A DNA stretch of 64,000 nt from Cloeon dipterum. Its lineage: Eukaryota; Arthropoda; Insecta; Ephemeroptera; Baetidae. The DNA lies in NCBI RefSeq assembly GCF_949628265.1, contig NC_088787.1, positions 7,306,501 to 7,370,500 on the forward strand, in the 5' to 3' direction. Both the position numbers and the translations under genes were made by a program. Of the stretch, positions 1 to 10,742 are shown piece by piece (the stretch's first letter is position 1; each line of letters opens with the position of its first letter). Under the pieces are notes generated by a model, which did no database searches, had not been told where the DNA came from, and saw nothing but the letters and a program-made list of their open reading frames with translations.

Positions 1-565
1 CTATTAATTTGCAGAAGTAACAAATTTATAACATGTCTAATTTATTTGATGCTTCAAAGTCGTAGAATATCGACTGTATCAAATAGAATTTGAAATTCGA
101 GGTCAATGGCGCATAGAGAAACGGCTCCAAATTTGTTTACTTAAATCTGCACGAACAAAACGAATTCCAGCTAACTCCTCTACAGGCGAGTTAATCGACT
201 GGAGCGTCATTAAAAACAGAAACTTGAGTGTATAGAGTATAATTAGACACATATGCAGCAGAGATTGCGGAACAAGCGTTTCGGGTCATTGCTTTTATCT
301 GCGTTTAATTGAAGGCGTTGCGAAGAAGAAATCGGGAGGACGACCGTCGATTAAGCGAACACTGCGCGCGCCATTAAGCAAATTGCGCGCATTAGCAAGT
401 TTCGGGTTGTCCCTTCTCGATGCCGAAATTTAATTAAATTCGGCTCGTGCTGTGCAGCGCTATTTATGGCTTCGGCGCATAATTCGAATTTCGCCACGCG
501 TGAATTACGGCCGTCGTAAACGCGTTGCATTTGTATTTACCAAGACACTCTGTCTCTTTTTACAG
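1..565. other. Upstream stretch, probably intron of the LNX-like gene
   Basis: No exon with a convincing domain was found. The stretch is mixed, with some GC-richer sequence around 290-500. It ends in a good acceptor (pyrimidine tract and TTTTACAG at 558-565) in front of the exon starting at 566. Confidence 0.5.
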
Positions 566-3500
566 GTTTGCCAATTATTGCGGAAATCAGGACCTGTTTT
601 ACGACTGGGCGTCTACAGGGAGCGCATCGAGGCTTATCACTCGCGCAGCTCGGCGCATTACGAGGAAGGTAATTTCGGTTCAGCCCCGTGTTTACGCCGA
701 TGCGATAAAAAGAGACGGCCGCTCGACACCTTTTTCTCTCTCTCTCATCCTGTCGAGTGCTGGCAGGAAATTGCCTGCCACCAATAGGAAGTCGTTCCAG
801 CCACTTTTGCTGTTTCTACATCTGACTGAAAGGATATTTCTTCAAGTCCCTTTGCCATAAAATATCTCGTAACTTTCCTTGGTGCAAAATTGTGATTTTA
901 AAAAGGAAAAAATATTTTTGAGAGAATTGAAGCAGTTTTGTAAATTAATTAAAATTTGGAGAGCACCGTCCACTAAGGAAAATGAAGCATTTTTTGTATT
1001 TCAAAAGGATTAATTTCAATATTTACTAATTGTTAGATTTTCGCCTCCGCAATTTAAAACTAAAAAATTTACGATTTTTCAAACGGGATTCCTTTCTTTC
1101 AACTACTCAATTTATTAATTTATCTCACCAAATTCTTTATTCAAAGAATAATGAAAAAACCACGTTTTAATCAAAATATATTTCCAAGCCAATACACCAG
1201 TTGTATTAGCCCTTGGTGTCCGAAGCCACCAACAGAGATTGCGCCACTGTATACTTTCGTAACTAATTTAATTTAATTTAAAAGCACTTCGCTGCGATTT
1301 TTTGACTCAATCCCGCCACTATACGCATTCTTCACTTAATATACATTCTTTTGACGTACTGAAAACCAAAATCGGTTAAACCAATCGCCGTAGAATCTTG
1401 AAAAATTATTTTTTTTAAATATAAAATCTTTTCCAACGTTTCTATGGCGATTGCCAGGACTGATTTTGGTTTTGAGTGCTTGAAAAGAAAATATATTTAG
1501 TGAAGAATGTACAGTAGCTAGATTGAGTCTGAAATCGCAGCGGAGTTCTTTTAAATTAAATTTTTGGTCGCAGGGAAGAGTTGACCAAATATAATTCTTC
1601 TTTTAACACAGACTTGTTTAATCACCAACAGGACTGTAATACATTCAATCAATTACAATTACAATAATATTTTATCACTAATGGCACTTACCCCAAATTC
1701 TTGGGTCCGCGAACTACTAAACGTCCGTTACAATGAACTGCCAAATGAAGAATGATACAATTTGAATATTCGCGTTAACAGTTAGAAAACAACAATGACA
1801 ATTTAAAATTCTTACACGGCAACAATGAAATAATACAGACCAAATACAACAATCAAATCAACAATACGCTATAAATTAATTACGAAAGTATACGGTGGCA
1901 CCATCTGTTGGTGGCTTCGAAAACTAAGGGTTTATACAACTGGGTAAAAATAAAACAACCAAAATTGTCTTCAATTTCATAGGAACAGCTTTAAATATTT
2001 TTTGAATAGAGTTTATCACTTTCCAACAAAAAATTACAAAATTTGAGCACAGATGTTTCCTTATAACCAATCAGATTGTCAGGAAAATGCGCTCTCAATT
2101 TTTTTCAACCCTTTTTAGTCAATCTCCTATTTCAATTAATTATTTCTCGTTGTGCTCAGAGTCGTTTATACTTGTTTTTATTCGACTGTAGAGCACTTCA
2201 GCGTGGTCTTGGAGCGGAACCAGGAGCAGCAGTTAGGCGTGCGGCTGAGCGGCTGGTGGATGGAGCCGGGCATCTTCATCCTGGAGGTCATAGAGGGCAG
2301 TCCTGCCGACAAGTGCGGCCGCTTCGAACCCTACGACCGCATCGTGTCAATTAACGGCGAGGACGTCCAGAAGCACCGACTGGAACAGGCCTCGCAATTA
2401 ATTCAGGCAAGTATAGTGCCCAGCGAGCGGCCCGAGAAAGGGACGTGTTAACAGCGTTAAAAGCGGTGACGGGGACGCGTGACAGGCAAACTAGATTGCA
2501 AAAATTGAGGGGGGGGGGGGGGGAGACAGCCTTTAGCATGAATTTAGCTGCTATTCTTAGGAAATAAATATTACTGTGTTTTAAATTTAATTTTTTATAA
2601 AGTATTGCAGTCAAATAAATTTTAAATAAATTAAACAACATATAAAATATATTTTTAAATTATTATATAATTATTATTTTTATCTTATTTTTTTATATCA
2701 ATCAATTTTATAAAACTTTTTTATTTTTTTTAATGGTTAATTCATTAAAAAAAGACTTGTTATAATAATTTTAAATTTGTTTAATCAAAATTTTTTATAA
2801 TTTATAAGGGTCGCACCTTTCAAACCTTTTAAATTCTGGAAAAACAAATAAATTAAACTGTCTCTTTCTTACACTACTTTATTAATATTATTGCAGATTT
2901 TTATTTTAAGCATCTTTTGATTAAAATCAAAATAATTCACCTCCCTCTTTGTATAGCAAAATAAGCAAACTTTTAATTTTCCTATTTCCTAGGACGCCGA
3001 AATTAATTTCAAATGAAAAATCATGACATTCTCGTGTGACTTCCCTAACTTTTTATCGACGCAAGATTAAAAAATATTTGTAAAACCTAAAGAAAAACCT
3101 CTGCTTTAATAATTTTTCTTGCAGGAAAAACATTTTTAATTTCGTTGAATTCCGTCCTCAGAGCTGTGAAAAGGTGACGTTGGTGGTGGCGCGGCGTCGT
3201 CTGAGCAAGGAGAAGCACGAGTCGTCGTCGAGCTGCTCCGAGTCGGACGCGTCGCCGTGCCGCAGTTGGCAGCAGGTGGAGTGCACGCCGGACCGCAACA
3301 TGAACACCACCAAGATCATCTACCACCACGAGGGCTTCCGCAGCAGCTCGTGCGAGGCCCTGATCGAGGAGAACCAATTCCGCTGCGTCGCCGACTCGAG
3401 CAGCAGCGCCACCTCCTCGGGCACGTCGCACAAGAGCAAGCGCTGGTCGCTGGACAACGCCGAGGACATCGCACTCATGCGATACTACCAACGTAACAGC

Positions 3501-6500
3501 AACAAGCAGCTCGACGCCGTCCTCCTCCAGCAGAAGACTGTCAGCATCTGCAAGGTAGGAGAAATATTTTTTATTGATATGTAGAATGTCCTTACTAAGA
3601 GATGGAAGAATTTTAAGTGCAATTAAAATGGTAATTAAAGACCGTCTTTGACGAAGTTTCTGAGCACACCAATCGATTCTTGAGGGTCGAATTAGGTAAA
3701 ATAGATATTTTTGCCGGCCAAAAAGTCCAGCGCGAAGTGCGTAGCACAAGTAGAACGTTTTCCCGCCAAAACAATATCAACCTTTATGTGAGAAATGCGT
3801 CAGAGCTGGCACACACCAACCGCCGGCTGCTAGCGGCTGATGAGACACCTCTCCTCGGCCACACCAGCTCTGGCACATGCGCAGTTCTCGAATATAGAGG
3901 TTCATATTGTTTTGGCGGGAAAAAGTTCTACTTGTGCTACGCACTTCGCGCTGGACTTTTTGGCCGGAAAAAATATCCTTTTTACCTAATTCGACCATCA
4001 AGAATCGATTGGTGTGCTCAGAAACTTCGTCAAAGACGGTCTTTAAGTGAAATTAGGCCTCCTTTTGTATCCAAGCGAGAAGCTACAGCGGGTAACGCCC
4101 CCCTCTGTTGACCAATCAGATGGTTTTTACAAGTTTTCTCCGAAATTACCAGCGCTTGACCATGTTTACCCCCGTGATTTGGAATCCTATGATCGAGATC
4201 TCTCTGATAGTGCTATTCTTTCTTTGGGGAAATGCGAAAATTCAGTGAAAATCGCGATTGCAAAATTCCTTCGAAAATTCGCCATTTAAAACAATGCTAA
4301 CTTTGAGGCCGATTTTCTCGAAATTTTCCATGTATTTTTAACTGTAAAAGATCCTTAGGACCTAATCTTTATTTTTATTAAAGGATTTTGCGGAAAATTC
4401 ACCATCATTCCTTCCTCTTTAAAGTCTATGCAGCGTGGATTGCACTCCTTGAAATTAGATGATTCACGTGCATGCAACCGGCTCGTCTGGTGCGCCGCGC
4501 GCGTTGCATACATCAGCCCATCAGCTTAACCGCATTCCCCGCGGAGAGTGCAACGCACGCCATTGAGATTAATGCTTGGCTGATGCGGAGCCGCTCCGCC
4601 ATAATAATTATCCGCGCCGAGAATTAGATTTGGGGGCGCATGAATTATGCAGGTGACGCTGACTGTTGGCAGGATCCAAACGAGAGCTTGGGGATGCGCA
4701 TCGGCGGCGGGCTGGGCAGCAACGAGGGCGACATCCCCATCTACATCGCCAACATCCACCCGCAGGGCTGCATCGGCAGGACGCAGCAAGTTTGGGTACG
4801 AAACGCAATCAGCCAATTTGCCCCTTCCCACGTCTCACTCCCCGCCACACCCCCGAGGTGTTCAATTTCAAAGTCTGGGCGTTGTGGTTTGTTTTCTACC
4901 CCTGGTTTATCTATTTTTGTTTCCAATTTTAGTTTACTTGTTCTTAATATTAAAACAGCAATTTTGCAGATTACTTCTTATTTGCAGTAAAACTTCTTTC
5001 TTGAAATAACCCTCTAAAAATAAAATGTTTAGCTGGAAATTTAAATTTACTAAAAACTTAGAAGTCTTGGCGAAATTCAGCAAATAAAATTGAATAGATT
5101 TTATTCATTTGCAAATTATTTTCCTAAGATCAGTGTCATGATATTTCTTGTTCTATATTTTATTTATTTCACTCTTAACAGGTTTCAGTAAAAATTTAAA
5201 TCGATTTTTAGGATTTGAGGTTGAAGAATTCAGACAATTATTTAAAAAAACCACTTACACTCTAAGGAAATTATTTAAAATTTTATTTTATCGGAGAACA
5301 CCCCTGTCATGAATATTAATTCAGCTTGACATGCTAATTTATAATTATTCCTGCCGTGTTCGTAGAAGGGAGACATTCTGCTCAGCGTGAACGGCACCAG
5401 TCTGCTCGGCCTGACACACTCGCAGGCGGTGGCCACGCTAAAGGCCACGGTCGAAAGGTCAATCGTCGGCCTTGGACTGCTCGAGGGACCTGAGACGTCG
5501 GTTGGCAGCCATAATTTCATTCCCTCTTGGCTTTACTGGCAAAAACTACCAAGGTTCGTAAAAAATAATTTTAATTTCAGGGTTCAATTTTCTGAGAAAA
5601 TGAAAATTAATATTTAAAAAAACATGGTTTGCAAGGGTTCGTTTTTTGTAAAAAATTGACTATTTAATTTTGAGTGGGAAAATTCAAAGAAATTGACTGC
5701 TACTTAAATAATCATTTTATTACCTTAATTTAAAAAATCGCTAGCATTTTTTTTCTTAGGAACTTAAAGCCAACTGTCAAAAAGCGATCGTTTTTAAGGA
5801 TTGAAGAAAATTATTTTTAGACTCCGTTACTAAAAAGCTCAAGCATAGTGGTAATTTTTTGTGATCTCCCATTGAAACATAAATTATAATAGTTTATTTT
5901 CGACAAATGTGGTGTTGCTCAGGTGCCTGCAGTTTCCGCGGATAGTGGTGCTAAACCGCAGTCCTGGAGCGAGTCTCGGCTTCAGCATCGTGGGCGGCGA
6001 CGACCCCATCAGGGGACCGGAGCCGATCCACGTGCTGTTCGTCGTGCAAGAGTCGCCAGCCGCCAAAGACGGAAAGCTCAAGTGAGTTAAACAAATAATA
6101 AAATAAAAATGCGACAAATTATTCAGGGAATTGATGCAAAATTTCGCTCCATAAATTTAATAATAAAATTGTTCATGTCCTCCTATTTCCATACCAGTTA
6201 AATTAATTTTTAAATAATACAATCTTATCGTTTTTTTAACTGCGGCTTTCAAGCAACCTCTTTGGTAATTATATATTAAGATTTATTGAAAAATCTGGAG
6301 ATTTATTTTCGCTCCCCAAAGCATTTAGCTAACAACCATAAGTCTTTAAAAATTTCAGTTGGAGAATCGGCGTAAAATGTTTGATTTTCTAATGTAATTT
6401 TTAAAATTAAATATAATTCACATCAATTTCCATGCAAAACATATCCTGTTTAATTAAAAATAATATGCGTTCGACTTGAAAATTCAATACTTTTAATTAT

Positions 6501-6989
6501 ACAAAAGTCAAATTATTCTATGACTCGCATTTTATCAGTTCACCAATTAATGTAAAACAATTTTGTCTGCTGTCTTTGTAATCCTAATAAGAAATATATC
6601 TCTAAATCTGTAAAGCATTATTACACCAAAAATAAATTAATGGTAGGAATCCCTCGTGAAATCGAATTGAGGTCAATTTTTGGTCCAAAAAGCTTGCTCG
6701 CCGCGCCGCTTTGCTGACAAAATCGGCAGAGCAGGAAGCGCGTGTGTTGTGATGCGATGGAGCCGAGTGCGCGGCAGATAAAAAGCACCACAGTCATATT
6801 ATATTATACAGCGAACAATGTGTGAGTGAGTGTGTGTGCTGTTGTTGTTGCAGATGTGGCGACCGCCTGTTGGCCGTCGACGGACACAGTTTAGAGAACG
6901 TCAAGCACGCCACCGCCGTCAAAATGCTGAAGCAGACCGGCACCAGAGTCACCCTCGAGGTCGTCTCGTGGCTCGGCACAGAGCTCTGA
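566..6989 (+). CDS. Multi-PDZ scaffold, LNX-like (ligand of Numb protein X), 3' part
   Basis: Coding exons: 566-668, 2192-2406, 3162-3554, 4673-4795, 5366-5457, 5923-6081, 6854-6989. All phases match and give 406 residues plus stop; the 5' end lies upstream of the window. Three PDZ domains are visible. The first is at about residues 35-119, with carboxylate loop QLGVRLSG and helix EQASQLIQ. The second is at about 238-309, with SLGMRIGGGLGS and KGDILLSVNG. The third is at about 311-406, with SLGFSIVGGDD and CGDRLLAVDG. A Ser-rich linker (about 120-237) separates the first two. The protein ends directly after the last PDZ at VVSWLGTEL, which from memory resembles LNX1/LNX2 C-termini. LNX proteins are RING-plus-four-PDZ ubiquitin ligases acting on Numb. 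No RING is visible here, so RING and first PDZ would be upstream or absent. The intron after 2406 uses a GC donor. Exon 566-668 is the least certain, but its phase joins cleanly to 2192. Alternative: another multi-PDZ protein of the PDZRN type. Confidence 0.8.
1197..1943. mobile_element. Fold-back MITE, family A, copy 1 (with insertion)
   Basis: The ends form an imperfect inverted repeat: CCAGTTGTAT..CCCTTGGTGTCCGAAGCC on the left is matched in reverse at 1909-1943. The body is nearly palindromic, containing GACGTACTGAAAACCAAAATC and its reverse form. Copies 2 (11838-12239) and 3 (55008-55430) are about 400-420 bases long, so this copy carries roughly 300 extra bases at about 1567-1870. The element lies in the intron between exons 566-668 and 2192-2406. 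No transposase is encoded. Confidence 0.75.
2407..3161 (+). other. GC-AG intron in the LNX-like gene
   Basis: The donor reads CAG/GCAAGT, a strong GC-type donor, and the acceptor is CTCAG at 3157-3161. Cutting at 2406 keeps phase 0 and joins LIQ to SCEKVTLVV, completing the last helix and strand of the PDZ fold. The nearby GT at 2411 would end in phase 1 and break the fold. The intron contains a run of 15 G at 2509-2523. Confidence 0.75.
2509..2523 (+). repeat. Poly-G tract (15 G)
   Basis: An uninterrupted run of 15 G lies about 100 bases after the GC donor of the LNX-like gene. G runs near donors can act as intronic splicing enhancers, but a length artefact is also possible in such homopolymers. 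Confidence 0.9.
3635..4046. mobile_element. Near-perfect inverted-repeat MITE (412 bp)
   Basis: Arms of about 160 bases (3635-3795 and 3885-4046) are almost identical in inverted orientation, beginning TTAAAGACCGTCTTTGACGA and ending with its reverse complement. Both ends carry TTAA, which could be a target-site duplication of piggyBac type, although the adjoining bases are not the canonical CCY. The high arm identity suggests recent insertion. It lies in the intron after exon 3162-3554. The long ORFs here are only the arms read through. Confidence 0.8.
4042..4441. mobile_element. Degenerate copy of MITE family B
   Basis: This stretch aligns by eye with the 12998-13434 and 16469-16910 elements. 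Shared marks are TTTTCTCCGAAATTACCAGC against TTTTCTCCAAAATTTACAG, a TCGAGATCT motif, GGCCGATTTTCTCGAAA, and the end ATCATTCCTTCCTCTTTAAA. It is much more diverged than those two copies. Confidence 0.45.
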
Positions 6990-7072
6990 GTGAGCGAAGA
7001 AAACACGGAAAAAATTAACACACACGATCGCGTCAATTGGAGAGAGAAAGAATCTGTCGAACTGAAATTATT

Positions 7073-7078
7073 AATAAA
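7073..7078 (+). terminator. Polyadenylation signal of the LNX-like gene
   Basis: AATAAA lies 84 bases after the stop codon at 6987-6989 and is the first such signal downstream. It sits only 22 bases before the left end of the inverted-repeat element at 7100. Confidence 0.55.
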
Positions 7079-7099
7079 TAATTATTAAGAATGGAAATT

Positions 7100-7265
7100 C
7101 CCTACGAGAAAAATCACGTGTCTACCACGTGAAAAACTCGTGGTTTTTGCCACGAGTTCACGTGTTTCGAAACACGTGTCTACCACGAGTTAGACACGTG
7201 TGAAGTCTCGTGTGAAATCACGTGTTTTTGGAACGAGTCACGTGTTGACACGGGTTTGGAACGAG
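7100..7265. repeat. CACGTG/CTCGTG palindrome array, left end
   Basis: Seven CACGTG hexamers plus several CTCGTG/CACGAG variants occur in about 150 bases. The arrangement folds on itself. The hexamer is the canonical E-box of Myc/Max and CLOCK-type bHLH factors, but here it is most simply explained as a subterminal repeat of the element. Confidence 0.85.
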
Positions 7266-7365
7266 TTGAAACTAGGCTATAATTTTGCATTAAATATATT
7301 TATTTTCAGCATATTAAGACCATTATACATATGCAATTACAATTATTATTCGCAAACATTTGTTC

Positions 7366-7746
7366 TACTGCTCGCGGCTAGCTCGTCGAAGGGCTCAGTT
7401 CGCACTTGAGAGGGGATTCCGACCTGGCTCTTGCACTCTCACCCTTGCAGGGAGGGTGGTGGTTGTGATTTCGGTCTTCTAAGGGAGAGTTTGACCTCAA
7501 TTTTGATTCCCCACTCGCGGAATTAACATTAAAGGGTGAATTTTCACGAGAGTATTAAGGGTAATTTTCAATTAGGCGGTATTTTGACTTTTACCCAGAT
7601 CAAAATCCCTCATAAACAACCGAAACCACAACCACCACCATCCCTGCGAGGGTGAGAGCGCGAGAGCCAGATCTGAACCCACTCTCGAACACGAACCGAG
7701 CTCTTCGACGAGCTAGCCGCGAGCAGCGAGGCAGTCGGCACAATAT
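7366..7746. mobile_element. Fold-back MITE, family D, copy 1
   Basis: The left arm CTGCTCGCGGCTAGCTCGTC is inverted at about 7705-7725, and GGGAGGTGGTGGTTGTG-like sequence is inverted in CACAACCACCACCATCCC. It shares arms, centre and the right-hand motif CAGTCGGCACAATAT (7732-7746) with the copy at 8003-8260. Confidence 0.7.
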
Positions 7747-8002
7747 CCTTTAAGTAAAGAAATGAACATGCAGACCTATGCAAATGAACAATCCTTAAAA
7801 AACTAGTTTAATACAATGTTATCTTAACTATACTTAAGTTTTAAACTCTGATAAATTTTGTTAAAAAATATATTAATTTGATGACTGAATATGTTGAAAA
7901 TAAATTCATAATTAAAACATTAAAATTAAAATGCAAGTACGAAATTAAATGTTTTGATAAACTTGAAATGGTTGGCATGTTAATAAATATAAAATTTAAA
8001 CA

Positions 8003-8260
8003 GCTTCTGCTGCTCACGGCTGGCTCGTCGGCGGGCTCGGTTCGTACTCGAGGGTTTTCCATTCTGGCTCTTTCACGCTCTCACCCTCACAGGGAGAATG
8101 GTGGTTGTGGTTTAGGTCATCTAAGGGAAGGGGAGAGTTTGACCTTACAACCATGACCACAACCACCACCCTCCCTGCGAGGGGGAGAGCGCGAGGTTGA
8201 ACCCCCTTTCGAGTGCGAACCGAGCCTTCCGACGAGCAGCAGAAACAGTCGGCACAATAT
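8003..8260. mobile_element. Fold-back MITE, family D, copy 2
   Basis: The left arm CTTCTGCTGCTCACGGCTGG pairs with GACGAGCAGCAGAA on the right. The centre ATGGTGGTTGTGG pairs with CCACAACCACCACC. Like copy 1 it is followed by CAGTCGGCACAATAT, so that motif is probably part of the element. Confidence 0.7.
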
Positions 8261-8294
8261 CGAAGACGATTCAGTCGAATCAAAAAAATTTGTC

Positions 8295-8374
8295 TCACGT
8301 GGCTCCGTATTCTTCTTGGTCTTCTTCTTCATCAGCTGCTTCTACTGCTTCCTCCTCTTCATCTTGGGCCCACT
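8295..8374 (-). CDS. Cryptic minus-strand terminal exon, acidic C-terminus
   Basis: On the minus strand a good acceptor (GGTCTGTTTTAG, ending at 8375) precedes an open frame reading EWAQDEEEEAVEAADEEEDQ, then EEYGAT and a TGA stop at 8297-8295. Its phase matches the exon at 9158-9006 exactly (phase 1). Twenty-six residues, very acidic. The family is not recognised. It could be the end of a gene or gene fragment carried by the surrounding element, or a chance match. Confidence 0.35.
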
Positions 8375-9005
8375 CTAAAACAGACCAAAAATTCAGTTGC
8401 CAATTATCTATTATTGAGTTTATACTAAAAAAAATTAATTGGTTTGTAAATTTAAGTCTAATATAACAAATTAGACTATTCATTAAAATGTATATTGGTG
8501 TTAGGATTTTCATAAATTTGTGCTGTTTGTTAAAGAGTATTTTAATTTAAAGAAATTTAATTTTGTGCACAAATTTTAATTTTCAAGGTTTAATTGACTG
8601 TATTTTGCGTATTAATCATCAAAATAATAGTATCCTTAAATAACCATTAATTACTGTTGAATCTATCAATATTAAGATTTAAATTCTTAAGAATTCCAGA
8701 CATGCTACGTTCATGTAAGAATTAAAAAAACGGGTTTTCAACAATGACAGGACTTATGTATATGTAGTAATCTTACATTCCTTTGTTCCTTACACAGGAA
8801 ATGAAATTATATAAGATATTAAAATTACTAAAGGAAGTTGCGAATATAATTATGTATACTGTCGCAAATGGAAATGCAAACAATATTAAACATTACTGGA
8901 TTTACAGGGATGTAAATGCGGTAATGAAAAAAGTTTAAGTTCATAGACACATGATATATATAACACTGATATGAACACGTTAGACATTATGCAAATATTA
9001 CCTAC

Positions 9006-9158
9006 CAGAAATATCGAACCATTTTATCCCAGGGTTTCGCTCCAAAAGAGATCCGTCCCTCACGATCAGCGCAGGAGCCTCAATGGGGTTCCTTCACATG
9101 GAAGATGCTGGGGTGGCGGGGCCATTTCGATGGAAGTTGCCGTTTCACAATTAGCAAT
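9006..9158 (-). pseudogene. Cryptic minus-strand exon with splice sites, function unknown
   Basis: On the minus strand the acceptor CTGTGTTTCAG precedes 9158 and the donor CTG/GTAGGT follows 9006, bounding a 153-base exon. The frame that continues into the 8374-8295 exon is open over its last 30 codons and includes RNPIEAPALIVRDGSLLERN. The same frame has stops near the exon start (TAA, TGA, TGA) and no ATG after them. So either translation starts elsewhere, an internal acceptor is used, or this is a decayed fragment. An upstream minus-strand donor (GCAG/GTATGT at 9509) also exists, but joining it gives an immediate stop. Confidence 0.35.
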
Positions 9159-9268
9159 CTGAAACACAGAATTTTAAACATTTTAACTAAGCAAAACAGC
9201 AAAAATAGATAGTTGCCAAAGTGCATGTTGTTTTTATCGTTTAAAAAGTATAAAATTCAGGTAATGAT

Positions 9269-9414
9269 ACACGTCTTGGTGCCGTAAAAATTGCGCATAG
9301 CTCAACAAATACCTTTATTTTCAGTGTCGAATTAGTTTTTACCCTTTATTCATGCGACAAAGAAAATCGCGTTTGGTTGTTGAGCTATGCAATTTTTACG
9401 GCACCATAAGACGC
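9269..9414. mobile_element. Short hairpin MITE (about 146 bp)
   Basis: GTGCCGTAAAAATTGCGCAT followed by AGCTCAACAA at 9279-9308 is inverted as TTGTTGAGCTATGCAATTTT followed by ACGGCAC at 9376-9405. Only one copy was noticed in the window. Confidence 0.65.
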
Positions 9415-10597
9415 GATGCCATTTACATTTCGTGAATAACAAGCTCATTTTATGTACATGCAGATATAGAAATAATAAAACTATAATGATTTTAACACAT
9501 TTACATACCTGCAAAACGATGCATCGTCGAGTTCACACCAAAATGCAGGAGATTGTGGTTGATTGACGGGTCTAAACACACAGCCGCGAGACGCGTAAAT
9601 CCAGAAGGGTTTCCGCGGGTCGTGCAGTCACTTACAGCGGTGTTAATTAGCGGATTGCGTACGTAATTATGAGTAAAGAACTGGCCGTGAATGCGCGCGT
9701 ATGTCACACTGTCGTAAGCTTAAGCTATTCTCTTTCTGCCGTTTCGTTTAACCGTTGGCTTTGGCTGCTTACGCGTTGTTTCCGATCCTGCCTGATCCCG
9801 CATGCTTGTGCTTCACCAGCTCCCGCCCCCACTTTCGCTTTTTCTCTTGCCGTTGCCGCTTACGCTGCAAGCAGCAACACCAGCCGCTCCTGCCCCTCCC
9901 GTCCCTCCTTGCTCTTCCCAGCTGGGATCTTTGTTGCGCGCGAGGATGAAATTGAAAAGCTGGTGAAAAACCAGCCGCGCATAGCGCAAGCAATGGAGTT
10001 GCTGCGGTGCCGTGCACTTGAAATTCCGCAAGCGAATTTTTTTATTTCACATCAATGAAATATAATTAAATTTAATTAATTAAAATTTAGTTAATAAAAA
10101 TTTAAATAATGTATCGAAGAAATCTAATAGGAGCTAATTAAAATAAAAAAATTAATAAATATCAAATTATTAAATTTTAATTTTAATTTGAGTAAAATAT
10201 TATGAATTATTTCTAGTAAATCATCATTTTACTTAAAATGTTGTAAAATATTATGATTTGTTTGAAGAAATAAAAAGGAATTGAAATTAAAATTTATTAA
10301 ATTTAAAAATTATTTCCTAGAAAAATTTTCTATGGTTAAAGTGGGAACATACAGAACTTTATTATATCATATATGTAGCGTAATAGCTAATTTAAGTGCA
10401 GGTTTTTTCTTTTAAAATTATTTTGAGGGCAAATTATTCAACCGAACTACTCGTGTAACGGTACTCGTGTTAAACACGTGTTAATCTCGTGGTCTCCAAC
10501 ACGAGTTAAATTGACCACGTATTTTCTACGAATTTTGAAAATTTGTGCCCATTCTTGAAATAAAATGGGCAAATTTTTATAAATTATAAGTAAATAT

Positions 10598-10742
10598 TAA
10601 ATTTAGCTAGTCGTGTATTTTAACTCGAGTTGAACACGTGATCTCTGACACGTGTTCATCACGTGATCTCTGACACGTGTTTAAAAACACGTGTTTTCAC
10701 ACGTGTTCAACTCGAGTTAAAATACACGTGTAGCTAAATTTA
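10598..10742. mobile_element. Palindromic CACGTG hairpin element
   Basis: AAATTTAGCTAGTCGTGTAT and TTTAACTCGAGTTGAACACG form one arm. The other arm reads CGTGTTCAACTCGAGTTAAA and then ATACACGTGTAGCTAAATTT. The centre is a tandem of GTGATCTCTGACACGTGTTC. It belongs to the same CACGTG-rich family as the flanks at 7100 and 11027. Confidence 0.7.

Noticed and set aside
3087..3749. Long minus-strand open frame of 220 codons
   Set aside because: It is the shadow of the + strand Ser-rich exon 3162-3554 plus one arm of the 3635 palindrome; low-complexity Arg/Ala/Val composition.
7100..7265. Dense E-boxes as a bHLH enhancer
   Set aside because: The same palindromes occur at the other end in inverted orientation, so a transposon subterminal repeat is the simpler explanation; kept only as a possibility.
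9669..10058. Open frame of 129 codons inside the CACGTG element
   Set aside because: Low-complexity Pro/Ser/Cys-rich frame caused by CT-rich DNA; no family match.
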